Shown here: in pieces, positions 39,948-48,912 of the stretch
Position numbering within the stretch: the first letter of the stretch is position 1
Layout: the number at the start of each line of letters is the position of its first letter
Source of the DNA: Ww85 sp963745765
GTDB lineage: Bacteria; Desulfobacterota; Desulfobulbia; Desulfobulbales; Desulfocapsaceae
Direction of reading: 5' to 3'
DNA: 61,237 nt
NCBI GenBank assembly: GCA_963745765.1
Contig: CAVUYQ010000017.1
Location: 1 to 61,237 of the forward strand
Notes under the pieces: model-generated
Databases searched by the model: none
What the model saw: only the letters and a program-made list of their open reading frames with translations
What the model was told of the DNA's origin: nothing
Translations under genes and position numbers: made by a program

Positions 39948-40868
39948 TCATGAGCTGTTCAGTCTGTCGAGGAGCCGGTCGAGTTTTCGCCTGGGGGAGC
40001 TCAGTGACCTGCCGTACCGTTTCATGCCATGCCAGGGATCGTCCTTCTGACCGAGACGATGAAATATGTTCTCTATGGAATATTTCGAACTGTCGCCTTT
40101 GAAGCTAATGAATTCGTCCCACGCCAAAGGCGTGGCCACCGGCGCACCGGGACGTGCACGGAGGGTATACGGAGCAACTCCGGTCTGACCGTATCCGTTT
40201 CGGAAGACATCGATATAGAGCCTGCCGCCGCGTTTGTCTTTTCTCTGGGCATCGGTAAGTTTTTCCGGGTTGTTTCCGGCAAGGAGTTTTGCGGCATCGG
40301 CTGCAAAACCACGCACCGCATCGAAGTCCGCCTGACGATTGAGCGGGACGATGACATGTGCGCCCCTGGAGCCGGTGGTCATTACGAAAGAGCAAAGACC
40401 CAGACGGTCAAGCAGGTCCTTAAGCTGCCTTCCACCCTCTATCACCGGAGCAAAATCATCGCCCGGGGGATCAAGATCGAAAACCATTCTGTCCGGATAT
40501 TCCGGTCGATCGAGCCTGCTCAGCCACATGTGAAAGGTAATGGTACCGAGATTGGCGAGGAGCACCGGACAAGAGGGGGTATCGCAGACGATATGCTCCA
40601 GATCGCCGCCGTCTTTGCGAGGCAGCACATGCCCTTTTACCGCCCTGTCGAAATAGTCGGCCCGCTCCTGCTGAAAGAATCCCCGCTCTAGAATCCCGTC
40701 GGGAAAGCGCTGTATCGTCAAAACACGACCTTCGATATGGTAGAGAAGATAGGGACTGATTTTGGCGTAGTAGCAGGCAACATCGTCTTTGGTAATGCCG
40801 ATGCCTGGGAAAAGCACCTTTTCCGGACTGCTGATTTCGATGTTGCGTCGACCCGCTCGTATTATCAC
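39948..40868 (-). CDS. ligD: LigD-type DNA polymerase/primase domain protein
   Basis: 306 residues. Archaeo-eukaryotic primase-type polymerase that adds ribo- or deoxynucleotides during end joining. Metal-binding D131-x-D133 in FDLDPPGDDF, the nucleotide-binding GSRGAHVIVPL near 167-177, and YIDVFRNGYGQTGVAPYTLRARPGAPVATPL near 245-275. Starts with GTG 40868, preceded by AGGGAGTAAGGA, 26 nt after the ligase gene. In most LigD proteins this domain is fused to the ligase; here it is a separate gene in the same operon. Confidence 0.9.
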   Translation of the reverse strand: MIIRAGRRNIEISSPEKVLFPGIGITKDDVACYYAKISPYLLYHIEGRVLTIQRFPDGILERGFFQQERADYFDRAVKGHVLPRKDGGDLEHIVCDTPSCPVLLANLGTITFHMWLSRLDRPEYPDRMVFDLDPPGDDFAPVIEGGRQLKDLLDRLGLCSFVMTTGSRGAHVIVPLNRQADFDAVRGFAADAAKLLAGNNPEKLTDAQRKDKRGGRLYIDVFRNGYGQTGVAPYTLRARPGAPVATPLAWDEFISFKGDSSKYSIENIFHRLGQKDDPWHGMKRYGRSLSSPRRKLDRLLDRLNSS

Positions 40869-40894
40869 CTTCCTTACTCCCTTGGCCTTGAGAA

Positions 40895-41908
40895 CTATTC
40901 TGCTTCGGAGCTTTCTTCCCGGACAACCTCACGTGCTTTCTTGTCACGCCTGAGACCGAGATATCGGGGATGACGAAGTCGCCGGTTCTTCGTCCACTCG
41001 GTAAAGCCCACTTCCGCTACCAGACAGGGAGTGACGAAGTTGACATTGTTCTCTTGCACATCCCCGCGATCGAAGGGAGACGTCTCTCTTTCGATACGGG
41101 ACATCTTTTCATGCAGCCTCTCCAGGGTTTCGTCGTCATATCCGGTTCCCACCTTGCCGGCATAAACGAATTCATTGCCATCATAGTACCCCACCAACAG
41201 GGCTCCAAAGCCTTTTCTTTGACCGCCGGGCTCGGTATAACCGCCGATGACCAGCTCCTGCTGCTGTACGCATTTGAGTTTCAGCCATTTTCTCGACCGG
41301 CTGTGCACATAGGCCGACCTGCCGTCTTTGGCAATCAGCCCTTCCCATCCTTTGGTGCAGGCCTCTTTATAGTAGTGCTCACCCTGTTCATTCCGATGGG
41401 CTGTCAAGCGCAATGGATCCTTGAAATCAAAATACCGACGGAGTATTCGCTTGCGGGAGCGCAGCGGCAGTTTGTCTATCAGGAAGGAGTCCACATGAAG
41501 GATGTCGAAGAGATAGTAAAAAACAGCCACGCTGCTCCTTCGTGCCTCTTCGGGTTCCCTGATCTGCATACGCTTCTGCAGCCTGGAAAAACTGGTGATA
41601 CCTCTTGAAAAAGCAACCACCTCGCCATCGACACCAAAATTCGTAGGCGGCTGACGCGACAGGGCATCAACCAGCTCGGGGTAGGTGTCAGAGAGGTCCT
41701 TGCGGTTTCTGGAGAGCAGCCTGACCCGGTCGCCTTCCCTGTATGCCAGAGCGCGCTCCCCGTCGAGTTTTCGCTCATAGATCCATTGCGGATCACTGAA
41801 TGTATGGCTGCCCAGCGTTGCCAGCATCGGGTTGAGCCACCCGGGAGTAGTGCTTTTTTCGACCAGTTCCTGTTCCTCAGGTTTGAGCATGGCCATGAGA
41901 TCAGTCAT
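40895..41908 (-). CDS. ligD: ATP-dependent DNA ligase (LigD ligase domain)
   Basis: 337 residues. Seals nicks and double-strand ends. Adenylation motif with K47 in ERKLDGERAL; motif III-like YYLFDILHVD; motif IV EGLIAKDG; motif V KWLKLKC; then the OB-fold domain ending EVGFTEWTKNRRLRHPRYLGLRRDK. ATG 41908 overlaps the stop of a short upstream frame that looks like the end of a phosphoesterase domain linker. First intact gene of the ligase-polymerase pair. No Ku gene is in the window. Confidence 0.92.
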   Translation of the reverse strand: MTDLMAMLKPEEQELVEKSTTPGWLNPMLATLGSHTFSDPQWIYERKLDGERALAYREGDRVRLLSRNRKDLSDTYPELVDALSRQPPTNFGVDGEVVAFSRGITSFSRLQKRMQIREPEEARRSSVAVFYYLFDILHVDSFLIDKLPLRSRKRILRRYFDFKDPLRLTAHRNEQGEHYYKEACTKGWEGLIAKDGRSAYVHSRSRKWLKLKCVQQQELVIGGYTEPGGQRKGFGALLVGYYDGNEFVYAGKVGTGYDDETLERLHEKMSRIERETSPFDRGDVQENNVNFVTPCLVAEVGFTEWTKNRRLRHPRYLGLRRDKKAREVVREESSEAE

Positions 41909-42062
41909 AGCTTTTCTCCACAACGATTTCATCAAGGTCGCGCCCGCTGGCCGCCAACACCGGATTTCTTCGGGCAGCGCCGCCGCCAAGGGTTTCCGTG
42001 GATTCAGGATATGATTTCACCTTTCCCGACCTCGACAGCGCCTTCGATGAGATGGTAAGGGA
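41901..42062 (-). pseudogene. Remnant of LigD phosphoesterase linker
   Basis: An open frame without start codon from a TAA at 42063 to the TGA at 41901. Its end, AARRNPVLAASGRDLDEIVVE, parallels the tail of the free phosphoesterase at 14302 (ARRNPV...SARDLDKIAEE). The TGA overlaps the ligase ATG. This suggests the ligase was once preceded by, or fused to, a phosphoesterase domain now lost here. Confidence 0.45.
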
Positions 42063-42348
42063 TTAGCCGGCTGCTGCCGCACAAACGGGCCAGGACACGG
42101 TCGGCAACATACCATACCCTGGCCAATGTGTTACTGGTGACGGATAAAACCAGGGGTGAGTACTTCATACCAGGAGCCTGTCGCATTACGCCCTTTTTCC
42201 ACATCTCTCTGCGTTATTGTCTAAAAATCAATGCTCGCAATATCAGTCATATGGCTGTGCTTGATTTCTGAAAATGGTTTGATCTGAGAGAAAATTGCGA
42301 TAATCCGACAGGCTTCCGGGTTTGGATGATTGCCAATATTTCTGGTTA

Positions 42349-42682
42349 TCAACCGTCAAAGTCATAGCCGATCCTGACACGTTGGAGACTTCTCTGTAAC
42401 GCCTCTGAAAGATCCCCTGGTTTAATTTTTATTTTTTCATCATCGGTGCTTTCGTCTGTAAGCAGGGCCGGAAGTACAAAGGCTCCCGACCCGGTCTTCA
42501 AGATCGCCCATGAGGATATCCAGGAGGATATGCAGATCATTGATTTCCTCATATATCTTTTCCGTGTTTCCAGTCTTTGCCATGTCCATCTTGCGAATTG
42601 CATTGGAAAGTTTTGATTTCCATATACTTAATTCTATTTCTTCATTGCGGCAGTAATCTTTGATTGCAATATTTTTCTTCAT
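42349..42682 (-). CDS. Small coiled-coil protein, sll1863-like family (paralogue 3), frameshifted
   Basis: Closest to the protein at 11549: IKDYCRNEEIELSIWKSKL, KIYEEINDLHILL and LEDRVGSL. The frame changes near 42490, after CTSGPA; the continuation LLTDESTDDEKIKIKPGDL and the end IGYDFDG match the paralogue's end. ATG 42682 is chosen because upstream residues have no counterpart; AGGA lies close before it. About 107 residues when joined. Function unknown. Confidence 0.7.
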
Positions 42683-42915
42683 CGTCCTGCTTTCTCTTGT
42701 TTGCTGGATCATGAAATTCTGATGCATATTTGTTTGATTATCCGGATACGGTAAGGGCATATATTCCCAAGTGCTGCTCACTGAAAGCAGAGTTAACCGT
42801 TTCTGCTACCGGCCGTTCTCTTTTATCGCAGTCGGGCTGCCTAGACCTTTGCCCCCCTGCCGCAAAAGTGTTTTGAACTCAGAAGATTATCTTAGATTTG
42901 GCAACATTGCCAAGG

Positions 42916-43215
42916 TCATATGATTGGGGGTAAAATGGTTAGTAGTATTACCTGTTTTTTTCTCAGTTGGAGCTGTAAACAGCGGGGGGAGGGCGGAAGC
43001 TTACTTTTTAGTGAAGGAATGAACAATTCATAGTCACCTGGATCTTCATAGCGCCGCTGGTCCGCCAGACAAACGCCAAATCCCTGGGGCTTGGATGCTG
43101 CAGCATCATTGACTTTCTCAAGGTCATGACGCCGCTCAATAAGATTCTTGACCCTTTTATCCAGGGAAATACAGGCTGTAAATACAAAGAATGAGGATTC
43201 ACCCCTATAGGCTTT
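42916..43215 (-). pseudogene. Open frame of 100 codons without a start
   Basis: Between TAA at 43216 and TGA at 42916 lies an uninterrupted frame whose composition looks coding (KRVKNLIERRHDLEKVNDAA, then PQGFGVCLADQRRYEDPGDY). No ATG, GTG or TTG sits near its beginning. Unrecognised; likely the remains of a larger gene whose beginning is lost. Confidence 0.3.
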
Positions 43216-43219
43216 TTAC

Positions 43220-43482
43220 CGGTCGATCGTTACAATATCTGAGGAAGTGGGACGCTCCTTGCAGGGTATCCCGAATATGGTATCGATCAGGGCTGAAACC
43301 GAAAAGGTTGAAGGAAAGTCACTATTGCTAATTCCAATGCATCCCCCGAGAAACTGGAGCCGTTGAAAAAAACTCGGCCAACCGGTTGGGACGCTCTAAT
43401 GGATGAACGGCATAAAAAAGAGGACCGGGTCAACGAAGCTGTCGAATCGGCACGAAAGAAAATAAACCAGGATACATCATAA
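43220..43482 (+). other. Short plus-strand frames before the BON gene, unassigned
   Basis: One frame (ISEEVGRSLQGIPNMVSIRA) gives way near 43310 to another (GWDALMDERHKKEDRVNEAV) ending TAA at 43482. Together they may be a frameshifted small helical protein. No clear start or family. The surrounding 42683-43527 holds nothing else. Confidence 0.25.
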
Positions 43483-43527
43483 ACCCGAGAACTACTTACT
43501 GTTTCACCTAAAGAGTTGGAGGACAAG

Positions 43528-45076
43528 ATGTTTTTACTGATAAAATCTTCAATACTCCTGACATTTGCCTTGATACTATTGACGTTGCAGGTAACTTGCG
43601 GTTTGGCAGTGTCCGTGGATAATAAGAGGGACATCGATGATGTCGATATCAGCGACACCGTGCTCGATGAACTTGCTCATGACCACGTCGTTGAGGTTTC
43701 CTGGATCGATGTGGTCAGTGAAAATGGGATCGTTACCCTGAGCGGCCGGGTATCAAATATTCTTGCCAAAGAACGGGCGGCCCTGATTGCCGGAACAATT
43801 AAAGGGGTCAGAGGTGTGGTTAATATGCTCCAGGTGGTTACCCCCGTGATTACCAGTGATAGAAGTTTGGCAGCCGATGTCAAAGATGCGCTTTTGTCCG
43901 ATCCAGCAACCGATCTCTTCGAAATTGGCGTAGGCGTTTCAGACGGTACTGTAATCCTCTCCGGAGAGGTTGACTCATGGCAGGAAAAGAAGTTGTGTGC
44001 AATTGTCGCCGAAAGTGTCAAAGGGGTCAGAAAGGTGCGGAACGATATCGTTTACCGGGCTGATGTTGAAAGATTGGATGAAGAAATTCGTGTTGAGACT
44101 GAGCAGGCTATTTCCTGGGACTCTTTGATCGACGGCGATAGCAAGGTGAAAGTGACGGTTATCGACGGTACGGCTACCCTGGTGGGCATCGTCGGCAGTC
44201 TTGCAGAAAAAAACAGGATCATCGATCATGCCTATCTGGCAGGAGCGAACGAGGTTAAAGCGGCGGGACTTGACGTAGCCTGGTGGGAGCGGGAAGATGA
44301 AAAGGAAAGCGAACAGTATGTGATTCCTACTGACCAGCAGATACAAAAAGCGGTCAGGTGATGTTCTCTTCCATGATCCTCGGGTATCGCCTTTTCATAT
44401 CATTATCGAAGTGGACAGAGGAGTTGTGACTCTGCGCGGTACCGTTGACAATATGAAAGCCCGACAGGCTGCTTCCCGTTCGACGGAGAATACCGTTGGT
44501 GTGGAACTGGTTATTAACCGTCTCAGGGTTCGCCCGACCGCCTTGTACTTTGATGCTGATATAAAAGATAAGGTGCAGAGGAGTCTGAGGCGAGATCCTT
44601 TTATCCAGATGGACGAGGACGAGATCAGGGTTGCCGTTTACTCCGGCGTGGTCGAATTGAGCGGCTCGGTAGATACAAGTTTCGAGAGATCGAGGGCTGA
44701 AGAACTGGCCATGCGGGTCAATGGCGTCGTCGATGTCAACAACTATATCCAGATCAACAGGGCTCCGGTACCTTTGCCTTACGATCCTTATGTGGATGAT
44801 TGGTATGTCCAGGAAAGTCCTTATCCCTACGATCCCTCTGATCGTATAAAAACGAGGAAGTCTGACCTCGATATTGGCCGAGACGTCGAAAAGGAATTAT
44901 ACTGGAGTCCATTCGTTGACTCCGACAAAATCGAGATAATTGTCAAAGATGGCGTCGTGACCCTGCGCGGCACCTTCGATTCCCGTTCCGAGTTTTACGC
45001 AGCCACAAAGAACGCCTATGATGGCGGCGCTGTTGCGGTCAGGAACAAACTGATTTACCACGTCCCGGATTCATAG
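43528..45076 (+). CDS. Periplasmic protein with six BON domains, one frameshift
   Basis: ATG 43528 follows GGAGG. A hydrophobic signal peptide covers residues 1-29; a cysteine at 27 (QVTCG) is a poor lipobox. BON domains follow: about 45-108, 115-178 and 182-255 in the first frame, the fourth split by the frameshift near 44355, then two more in the second frame, ending NKLIYHVPDS. Each has the pattern (G/D)-V-V-T-L-x-G-x-V. Removing one T in GTCAGGTGATG restores R-D-V-L-F-H-D-P across the break. BON domains bind phospholipid or protein surfaces, and OsmY-like proteins act in osmotic or envelope stress. Six in one chain is more than the usual two. Confidence 0.85.
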
Positions 45077-45554
45077 CTCAAGACTTCGACAAATGACCGC
45101 CTTCTACTCGAAGCCCCGTTATCGAATTCAGGAAAGAAATGCTTCAAACCCTCCAGAAACCCTGCGGTATGGTTGCCGTTGAGCGAGTGCGCATCCATAC
45201 GTTTTGAGCAGGGTAGAGCTTTCGCCTCTCCAAGCCTAAGGTAGCGTAAACCGCTCTATAGTCAAGCCTCACCACTGCCTCGCTATCTTCCCCTTTAGTT
45301 AGTATAATGAAACTGCGTTTTCGCACAGATAAGGCCATAGAGAGCTTCTCCCATTCGGGTCACTTCTGGTATAAAGCTTGCAAAAAGAAGTTCAAAGGCT
45401 CATTCACTAACCGGGTTCATGTCCAAAATGTGGCATGGCCAGCCGAACGGATGACTGTCAGCCTGGATGAAGAGGATAAACCAGAATCTCTCGACATCTG
45501 CAAGCGCAAGAAAAAAAGGAGCGTATAATGGGCTGATTTATAGACATCTATGGC
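45077..45554. other. Region with weak ORFs only
   Basis: A plus-strand frame at 45307-45528 (73 codons, basic, ending in a lysine-rich tail) has no Shine-Dalgarno and no recognised relative. It may be a gene remnant. Nothing else is supported. Confidence 0.25.
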
Positions 45555-45601
45555 GAAGCAGCTCTTTTGACATACGACCCCGGTGGTGCCTATCAGATAG
45601 T

Positions 45602-45635
45602 AAAGGAGTATAAATATGAAAGGAGTATAAATATG
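45602..45635 (+). repeat. Tandem 17-bp duplication of Shine-Dalgarno plus start codon
   Basis: AAAGGAGTATAAATATG occurs twice head to tail. The first ATG (45616) opens only M-K-G-V then stops; the second (45633) starts the coiled-coil gene. Copy A at 9.5 kb has a single unit. Confidence 0.9.
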
Positions 45636-45929
45636 AACAACAAGGTCAACTATATCAAGGAAATCGAAGAGCAACAGAAAAGATGGCATCAGGATATTTA
45701 CAAATTCAGGATTATTGCCGAAGAAACTGGTGAGGAGGAACCCGACCGACAAATCAAATATTATCAGATCATTGAAGATATTGTAGCCAAGGAGAAGGAT
45801 GTTGCCGACAAACTTTCTGAATTGAAAGAGAATTCCGGCACTGAATGGCAAAAGATGAAGCCTGAAATTGAAAAACTCAGGGGACATGTCACAAACGCCA
45901 TCGAGTCGGCCCGTTTCACTGTAAATTGA
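45633..45929 (+). CDS. Small coiled-coil protein, sll1863-like family (paralogue 4)
   Basis: 98 residues, nearly the same as the protein at 9523: NYIKEIEEQQKRWHQDIYKF, then QIKYYQIIEDI, NSGTEW and a C-terminal helix ending SARFTVN. Differences are mostly conservative, which suggests both copies were kept under selection. Preceded by the doubled ribosome binding site. Upstream of, and on the same strand as, the flavoprotein gene at 46472, but more than 500 nt away with a probable hairpin between. Confidence 0.75.
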   Translation: MNNKVNYIKEIEEQQKRWHQDIYKFRIIAEETGEEEPDRQIKYYQIIEDIVAKEKDVADKLSELKENSGTEWQKMKPEIEKLRGHVTNAIESARFTVN

Positions 45930-46107
45930 TCAACGCTTTGATCGGTGTAATGCACACAGACCGTTTTAATGCTTTTTATTCTCTTTTCCATGGGATGATT
46001 GCGCTCACGGATTGGCTCTTTTGAGGCATCGAGTATTTCATCTGCTTCGTCCCCAGGCACTGTTTTCTCAGGTAATTCAGACGTCTTGTTTAGAGGATTC
46101 TTGCCAG

Positions 46108-46471
46108 GCCCCTGTGGACGATACCAATAGTAGAAGAACTCTCATGCTTCTGAAGAACTCTCATGCTTCTCATTGTACTTCAAGATTCTTACTGTTTAGA
46201 GCAGTAATAGAGTAAGATAGAATAAGAGTCCTCTCGATCGGTACGTTGTGATCGCTCTATTTTTTCATCAATTTTCTGGCTATTTAGGTTTATGATACAA
46301 AAATTTGCTCAATGTCAAATATCACTGCACATACCTCGTCAAATAGCTTTCCACCGATCACGCGTAGATCGAAGTTTACTCAAGACGTATATACCTGATC
46401 AAGATTTCTCATATCTTGATCTCGAACGAAAAACCTGATTATTCAAGATGCTGGAGACCAGGAGACAATGC
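46108..46471. other. Intergenic region with a 19-bp tandem repeat
   Basis: GAAGAACTCTCATGCTTCT is repeated twice in tandem at 46133-46170. The rest is AT-rich and likely holds the promoter of the oxidoreductase gene. No ORF is supported. Confidence 0.4.
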
Positions 46472-47842
46472 ATGAAGAAATTTGATGTCATCGTTATTGG
46501 AACCGGCACGGCTGGACAGACTGCCGCATTTGATCTTGCAGCAGAAGGCTATAATGTTGCCATTATAGAAAGCAGTGGTACGCCGGGAGGGGTTTGCGCC
46601 CTGCGCGGCTGCCAGGCAAAAAAATGGTTCTATGAAGTGTCTGAACTTGTTGCCCGCTGCAGCCATCTCAAGGACATGGGAATTACAACTCTTCCACGGG
46701 TTGACTGGCAGCAAATTCTCATAGAGAAAAATAGATTCACCTCTGAGGTACCGGAAAATACCATAAAGAACCTCCGAGGAAATGGCGTCACCTTCATTGA
46801 AGGAAAAGCAACATTTATCGATGAATCAACTGTCTCTATAAATAATTCCAACCTTACGGCCTCCTTTTTTATCGTCGCCACAGGGGCAAAACCAACGGCC
46901 CTGCCCTTCGAGGGAAATGAATACATGATAACAAGTGATGAATTTCTCGAGCTGAAAGCTTTGCCGGATCGTGTCGCTTTTGTTGGCGGCGGATTTATCT
47001 CGTTTGAGTTTGCTCACTTTGCGGCTCGTCTGGGTAGCCGCAAGGGAGCTATCCATGTCCTCGAAGCAGGCGATAAAGTGCTGTCACCTTTTGATCAAGA
47101 CATGGTCCAACAGCTTGTAGAGGCTTCAGAAGCTGAAGGAATCAGCATTCATACAAATGTTTCTATTGTAGCAATAAAAAAGGGCAGCAGCGGTTATACC
47201 GTTGTCTTGGAATCCGGTGCTGATCTGGAGGTGGATCTGGTTGTCAACGGAGCCGGCCGTGTTCCCAACATCGACTCCTTGAATCTGCAAGCCGCAGGTG
47301 TGGATTTTTCCAGAAGGGGTATCACGGTTGACCAGCATATGAAAACTTCAAAGGATAATATTTTTGCTGCCGGCGATTGTGCAGAAACCCTCCAGCTCGC
47401 CCGGGTGGCCGATATGGAGGCACATGTTGCTGCCAGGACCATCATTGCTGCAAAAGACGGTGGGGTGTCGGCCCGTATTGATTACAATGCAACTCCTGCG
47501 GTCCTTTTTACCTATCCGCAGCTGGGTATGCTGGGGAAAACAGAAGAGCAGCTTAAAGAGGAAAACGTCAAGTACTGGAAAAGCTATGATACACATCTAA
47601 GCTGGCCTACTTACCGTCGAGTTGGCTTGAAATATGCGGCCTATAAAATTATGGTCGACAAAGATGACCTTATACTGGGCGCTCATTTTTTATCTGATAA
47701 CACAACGGGTCTGCTCAACACCTTTAAACAGGCAATGATAGACAATGTCCCTGTTACCAGGCTCCACGAGAACAATATCATGTCGCCTTATCCTTCACGG
47801 GAAAGCGATATTGTCTATATGTTAAGCCCGTTTCTTGAATAG
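46472..47842 (+). CDS. NAD(P)/FAD-dependent disulfide-reductase-like oxidoreductase
   Basis: 456 residues, intact. FAD motif GTGTAGQTAAF at 10-20; redox pair C42-x4-C47 in GGVCALRGCQAKKW; second dinucleotide motif VGGGFISFEFA near 172; FAD-contact AAGDCAETLQLA near 312; a dimerisation domain at the C-terminus. The fold is that of dihydrolipoamide dehydrogenase, glutathione reductase and mercuric reductase. The usual C-terminal His-x4-Glu pair is replaced by YPSRESDIVYML, so it belongs to the divergent group of unknown substrate. ATG 46472 is chosen for AGGAGACAATGC upstream. Convergent with mscS, only 6 nt apart. Confidence 0.85.
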   Translation: MKKFDVIVIGTGTAGQTAAFDLAAEGYNVAIIESSGTPGGVCALRGCQAKKWFYEVSELVARCSHLKDMGITTLPRVDWQQILIEKNRFTSEVPENTIKNLRGNGVTFIEGKATFIDESTVSINNSNLTASFFIVATGAKPTALPFEGNEYMITSDEFLELKALPDRVAFVGGGFISFEFAHFAARLGSRKGAIHVLEAGDKVLSPFDQDMVQQLVEASEAEGISIHTNVSIVAIKKGSSGYTVVLESGADLEVDLVVNGAGRVPNIDSLNLQAAGVDFSRRGITVDQHMKTSKDNIFAAGDCAETLQLARVADMEAHVAARTIIAAKDGGVSARIDYNATPAVLFTYPQLGMLGKTEEQLKEENVKYWKSYDTHLSWPTYRRVGLKYAAYKIMVDKDDLILGAHFLSDNTTGLLNTFKQAMIDNVPVTRLHENNIMSPYPSRESDIVYMLSPFLE

Positions 47843-47848
47843 AGCGGT

Positions 47849-48766
47849 TCAGTCTCCGTTGTCCATGGTGTGTTTTTCCCCGAGCTGTTGCTTATAGGTT
47901 TTATTTGCTTCGCCATAATAAACAGTTCTGTGTGGGAAAGGAATTTCAATATTATTTTTGTCAAAAGCCAGTTTCAGACGTCGCAAGTACTCCCGGCCAA
48001 CTTCCCACTGATGGATCGGTTTTGTTTTTATCCTGCCTTTGATAATAACCGCGGAATCATCAAATTTATCCACGCCGAAAATTTCTGGTTCCCCGACCAT
48101 GAATTTGCCAAGTGCCGGGTCTTCCAGCAGCTTTTTCCCCACTTCATGCATAATTTCAATAACTTCATCAGTATGCTCTTTGTAAGCAACGCCGATATCA
48201 AAAACATAGGCCGACCATTCGTCGGTGAGGTTGCTGAGAGTGGTTATTGATCCATTGGGAAAGATATGGACGATACCACCGAGATCACGCAAAACAATGG
48301 TACGAAAATTGATCTGTTCAACGAGGCCTCCAGTCCCATTTATGATGGCTACATCTCCTACCCGGATCTGGTTTTCCAGGATAATGAAAAAGCCTGAAAT
48401 GATGTCACGAACCAGGTTCTGCGCCCCAAAACCGACAGCAAGGCCTACAATCCCTGCACTGGCAATAATTGGCGCAATATCGACATTGAGCTCCTTGAGT
48501 ATTATCAAGCTTGTCGTTATCCATAACGCAAGCATGACACCTTGCTTCAATAGCCGGACAATTGTGTCTATTCGCTTTCCTGCTTCCGAGTCTGCTTCTC
48601 CTTCTTCCCTGCTTTTTTCCAGCAATTGTATTTCAAGGTGCTTGAGGAGTTTTTTCAGCAGCTTCATAATCACCCAGGCAATTACCAGAATCATGGTAAC
48701 CCGCAAGCCGGTTTTTATGATTGAATCCCAGGAAAAGCTTTGAGCAAATTGAATAATTATGTTCAT
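47849..48766 (-). CDS. mscS: Small-conductance mechanosensitive channel MscS
   Basis: 305 residues, intact. Homoheptameric channel opened by membrane tension in hypo-osmotic shock. Three N-terminal helices (about 17-35, 73-90, 97-125), with the pore helix AGIVGLAVGFGAQNLVRDIISG; then the beta domain VGDVAIINGTGGLVEQINFRT with IFPNGSI, and the alpha-beta C-terminal vestibule ending in a charged tail. A truncated copy of its middle lies at 9998-10419. Confidence 0.94.
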   Translation of the reverse strand: MNIIIQFAQSFSWDSIIKTGLRVTMILVIAWVIMKLLKKLLKHLEIQLLEKSREEGEADSEAGKRIDTIVRLLKQGVMLALWITTSLIILKELNVDIAPIIASAGIVGLAVGFGAQNLVRDIISGFFIILENQIRVGDVAIINGTGGLVEQINFRTIVLRDLGGIVHIFPNGSITTLSNLTDEWSAYVFDIGVAYKEHTDEVIEIMHEVGKKLLEDPALGKFMVGEPEIFGVDKFDDSAVIIKGRIKTKPIHQWEVGREYLRRLKLAFDKNNIEIPFPHRTVYYGEANKTYKQQLGEKHTMDNGD

Positions 48767-48912
48767 GTCTTCAGTTAGTTACCTAGTATTTAACGAATAT
48801 GTTGTCGGCTTTGACAGCGTTGAACTTTCAATCCTGCTTCGGGCAATTGCCCGGTTCTTCTCGTTTATTGCAATAAAAGACGAAAGCATCACTCTGTGTG
48901 GGGGAGAAAGAG

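Larger units (their letters stand above)
45555..46107 (+). repeat. Duplicated segment, copy B, upstream block
   Basis: Counterpart of 9461-9989, containing the near-identical 98-residue gene and its flanks. In this copy the oxidoreductase gene and the full mscS follow, suggesting B is the parent arrangement. Confidence 0.85.

Noticed and set aside
42004..42204. 66-codon ORF upstream of the ligase
   Set aside because: No recognisable motif, no Shine-Dalgarno, and it is in a different frame from the phosphoesterase remnant.
43248..43263. TGGGACGCTCCTTGCA as a sigma-54 promoter
   Set aside because: The -24 box deviates and the site lies inside a coding-like frame; the spacing alone is not convincing.
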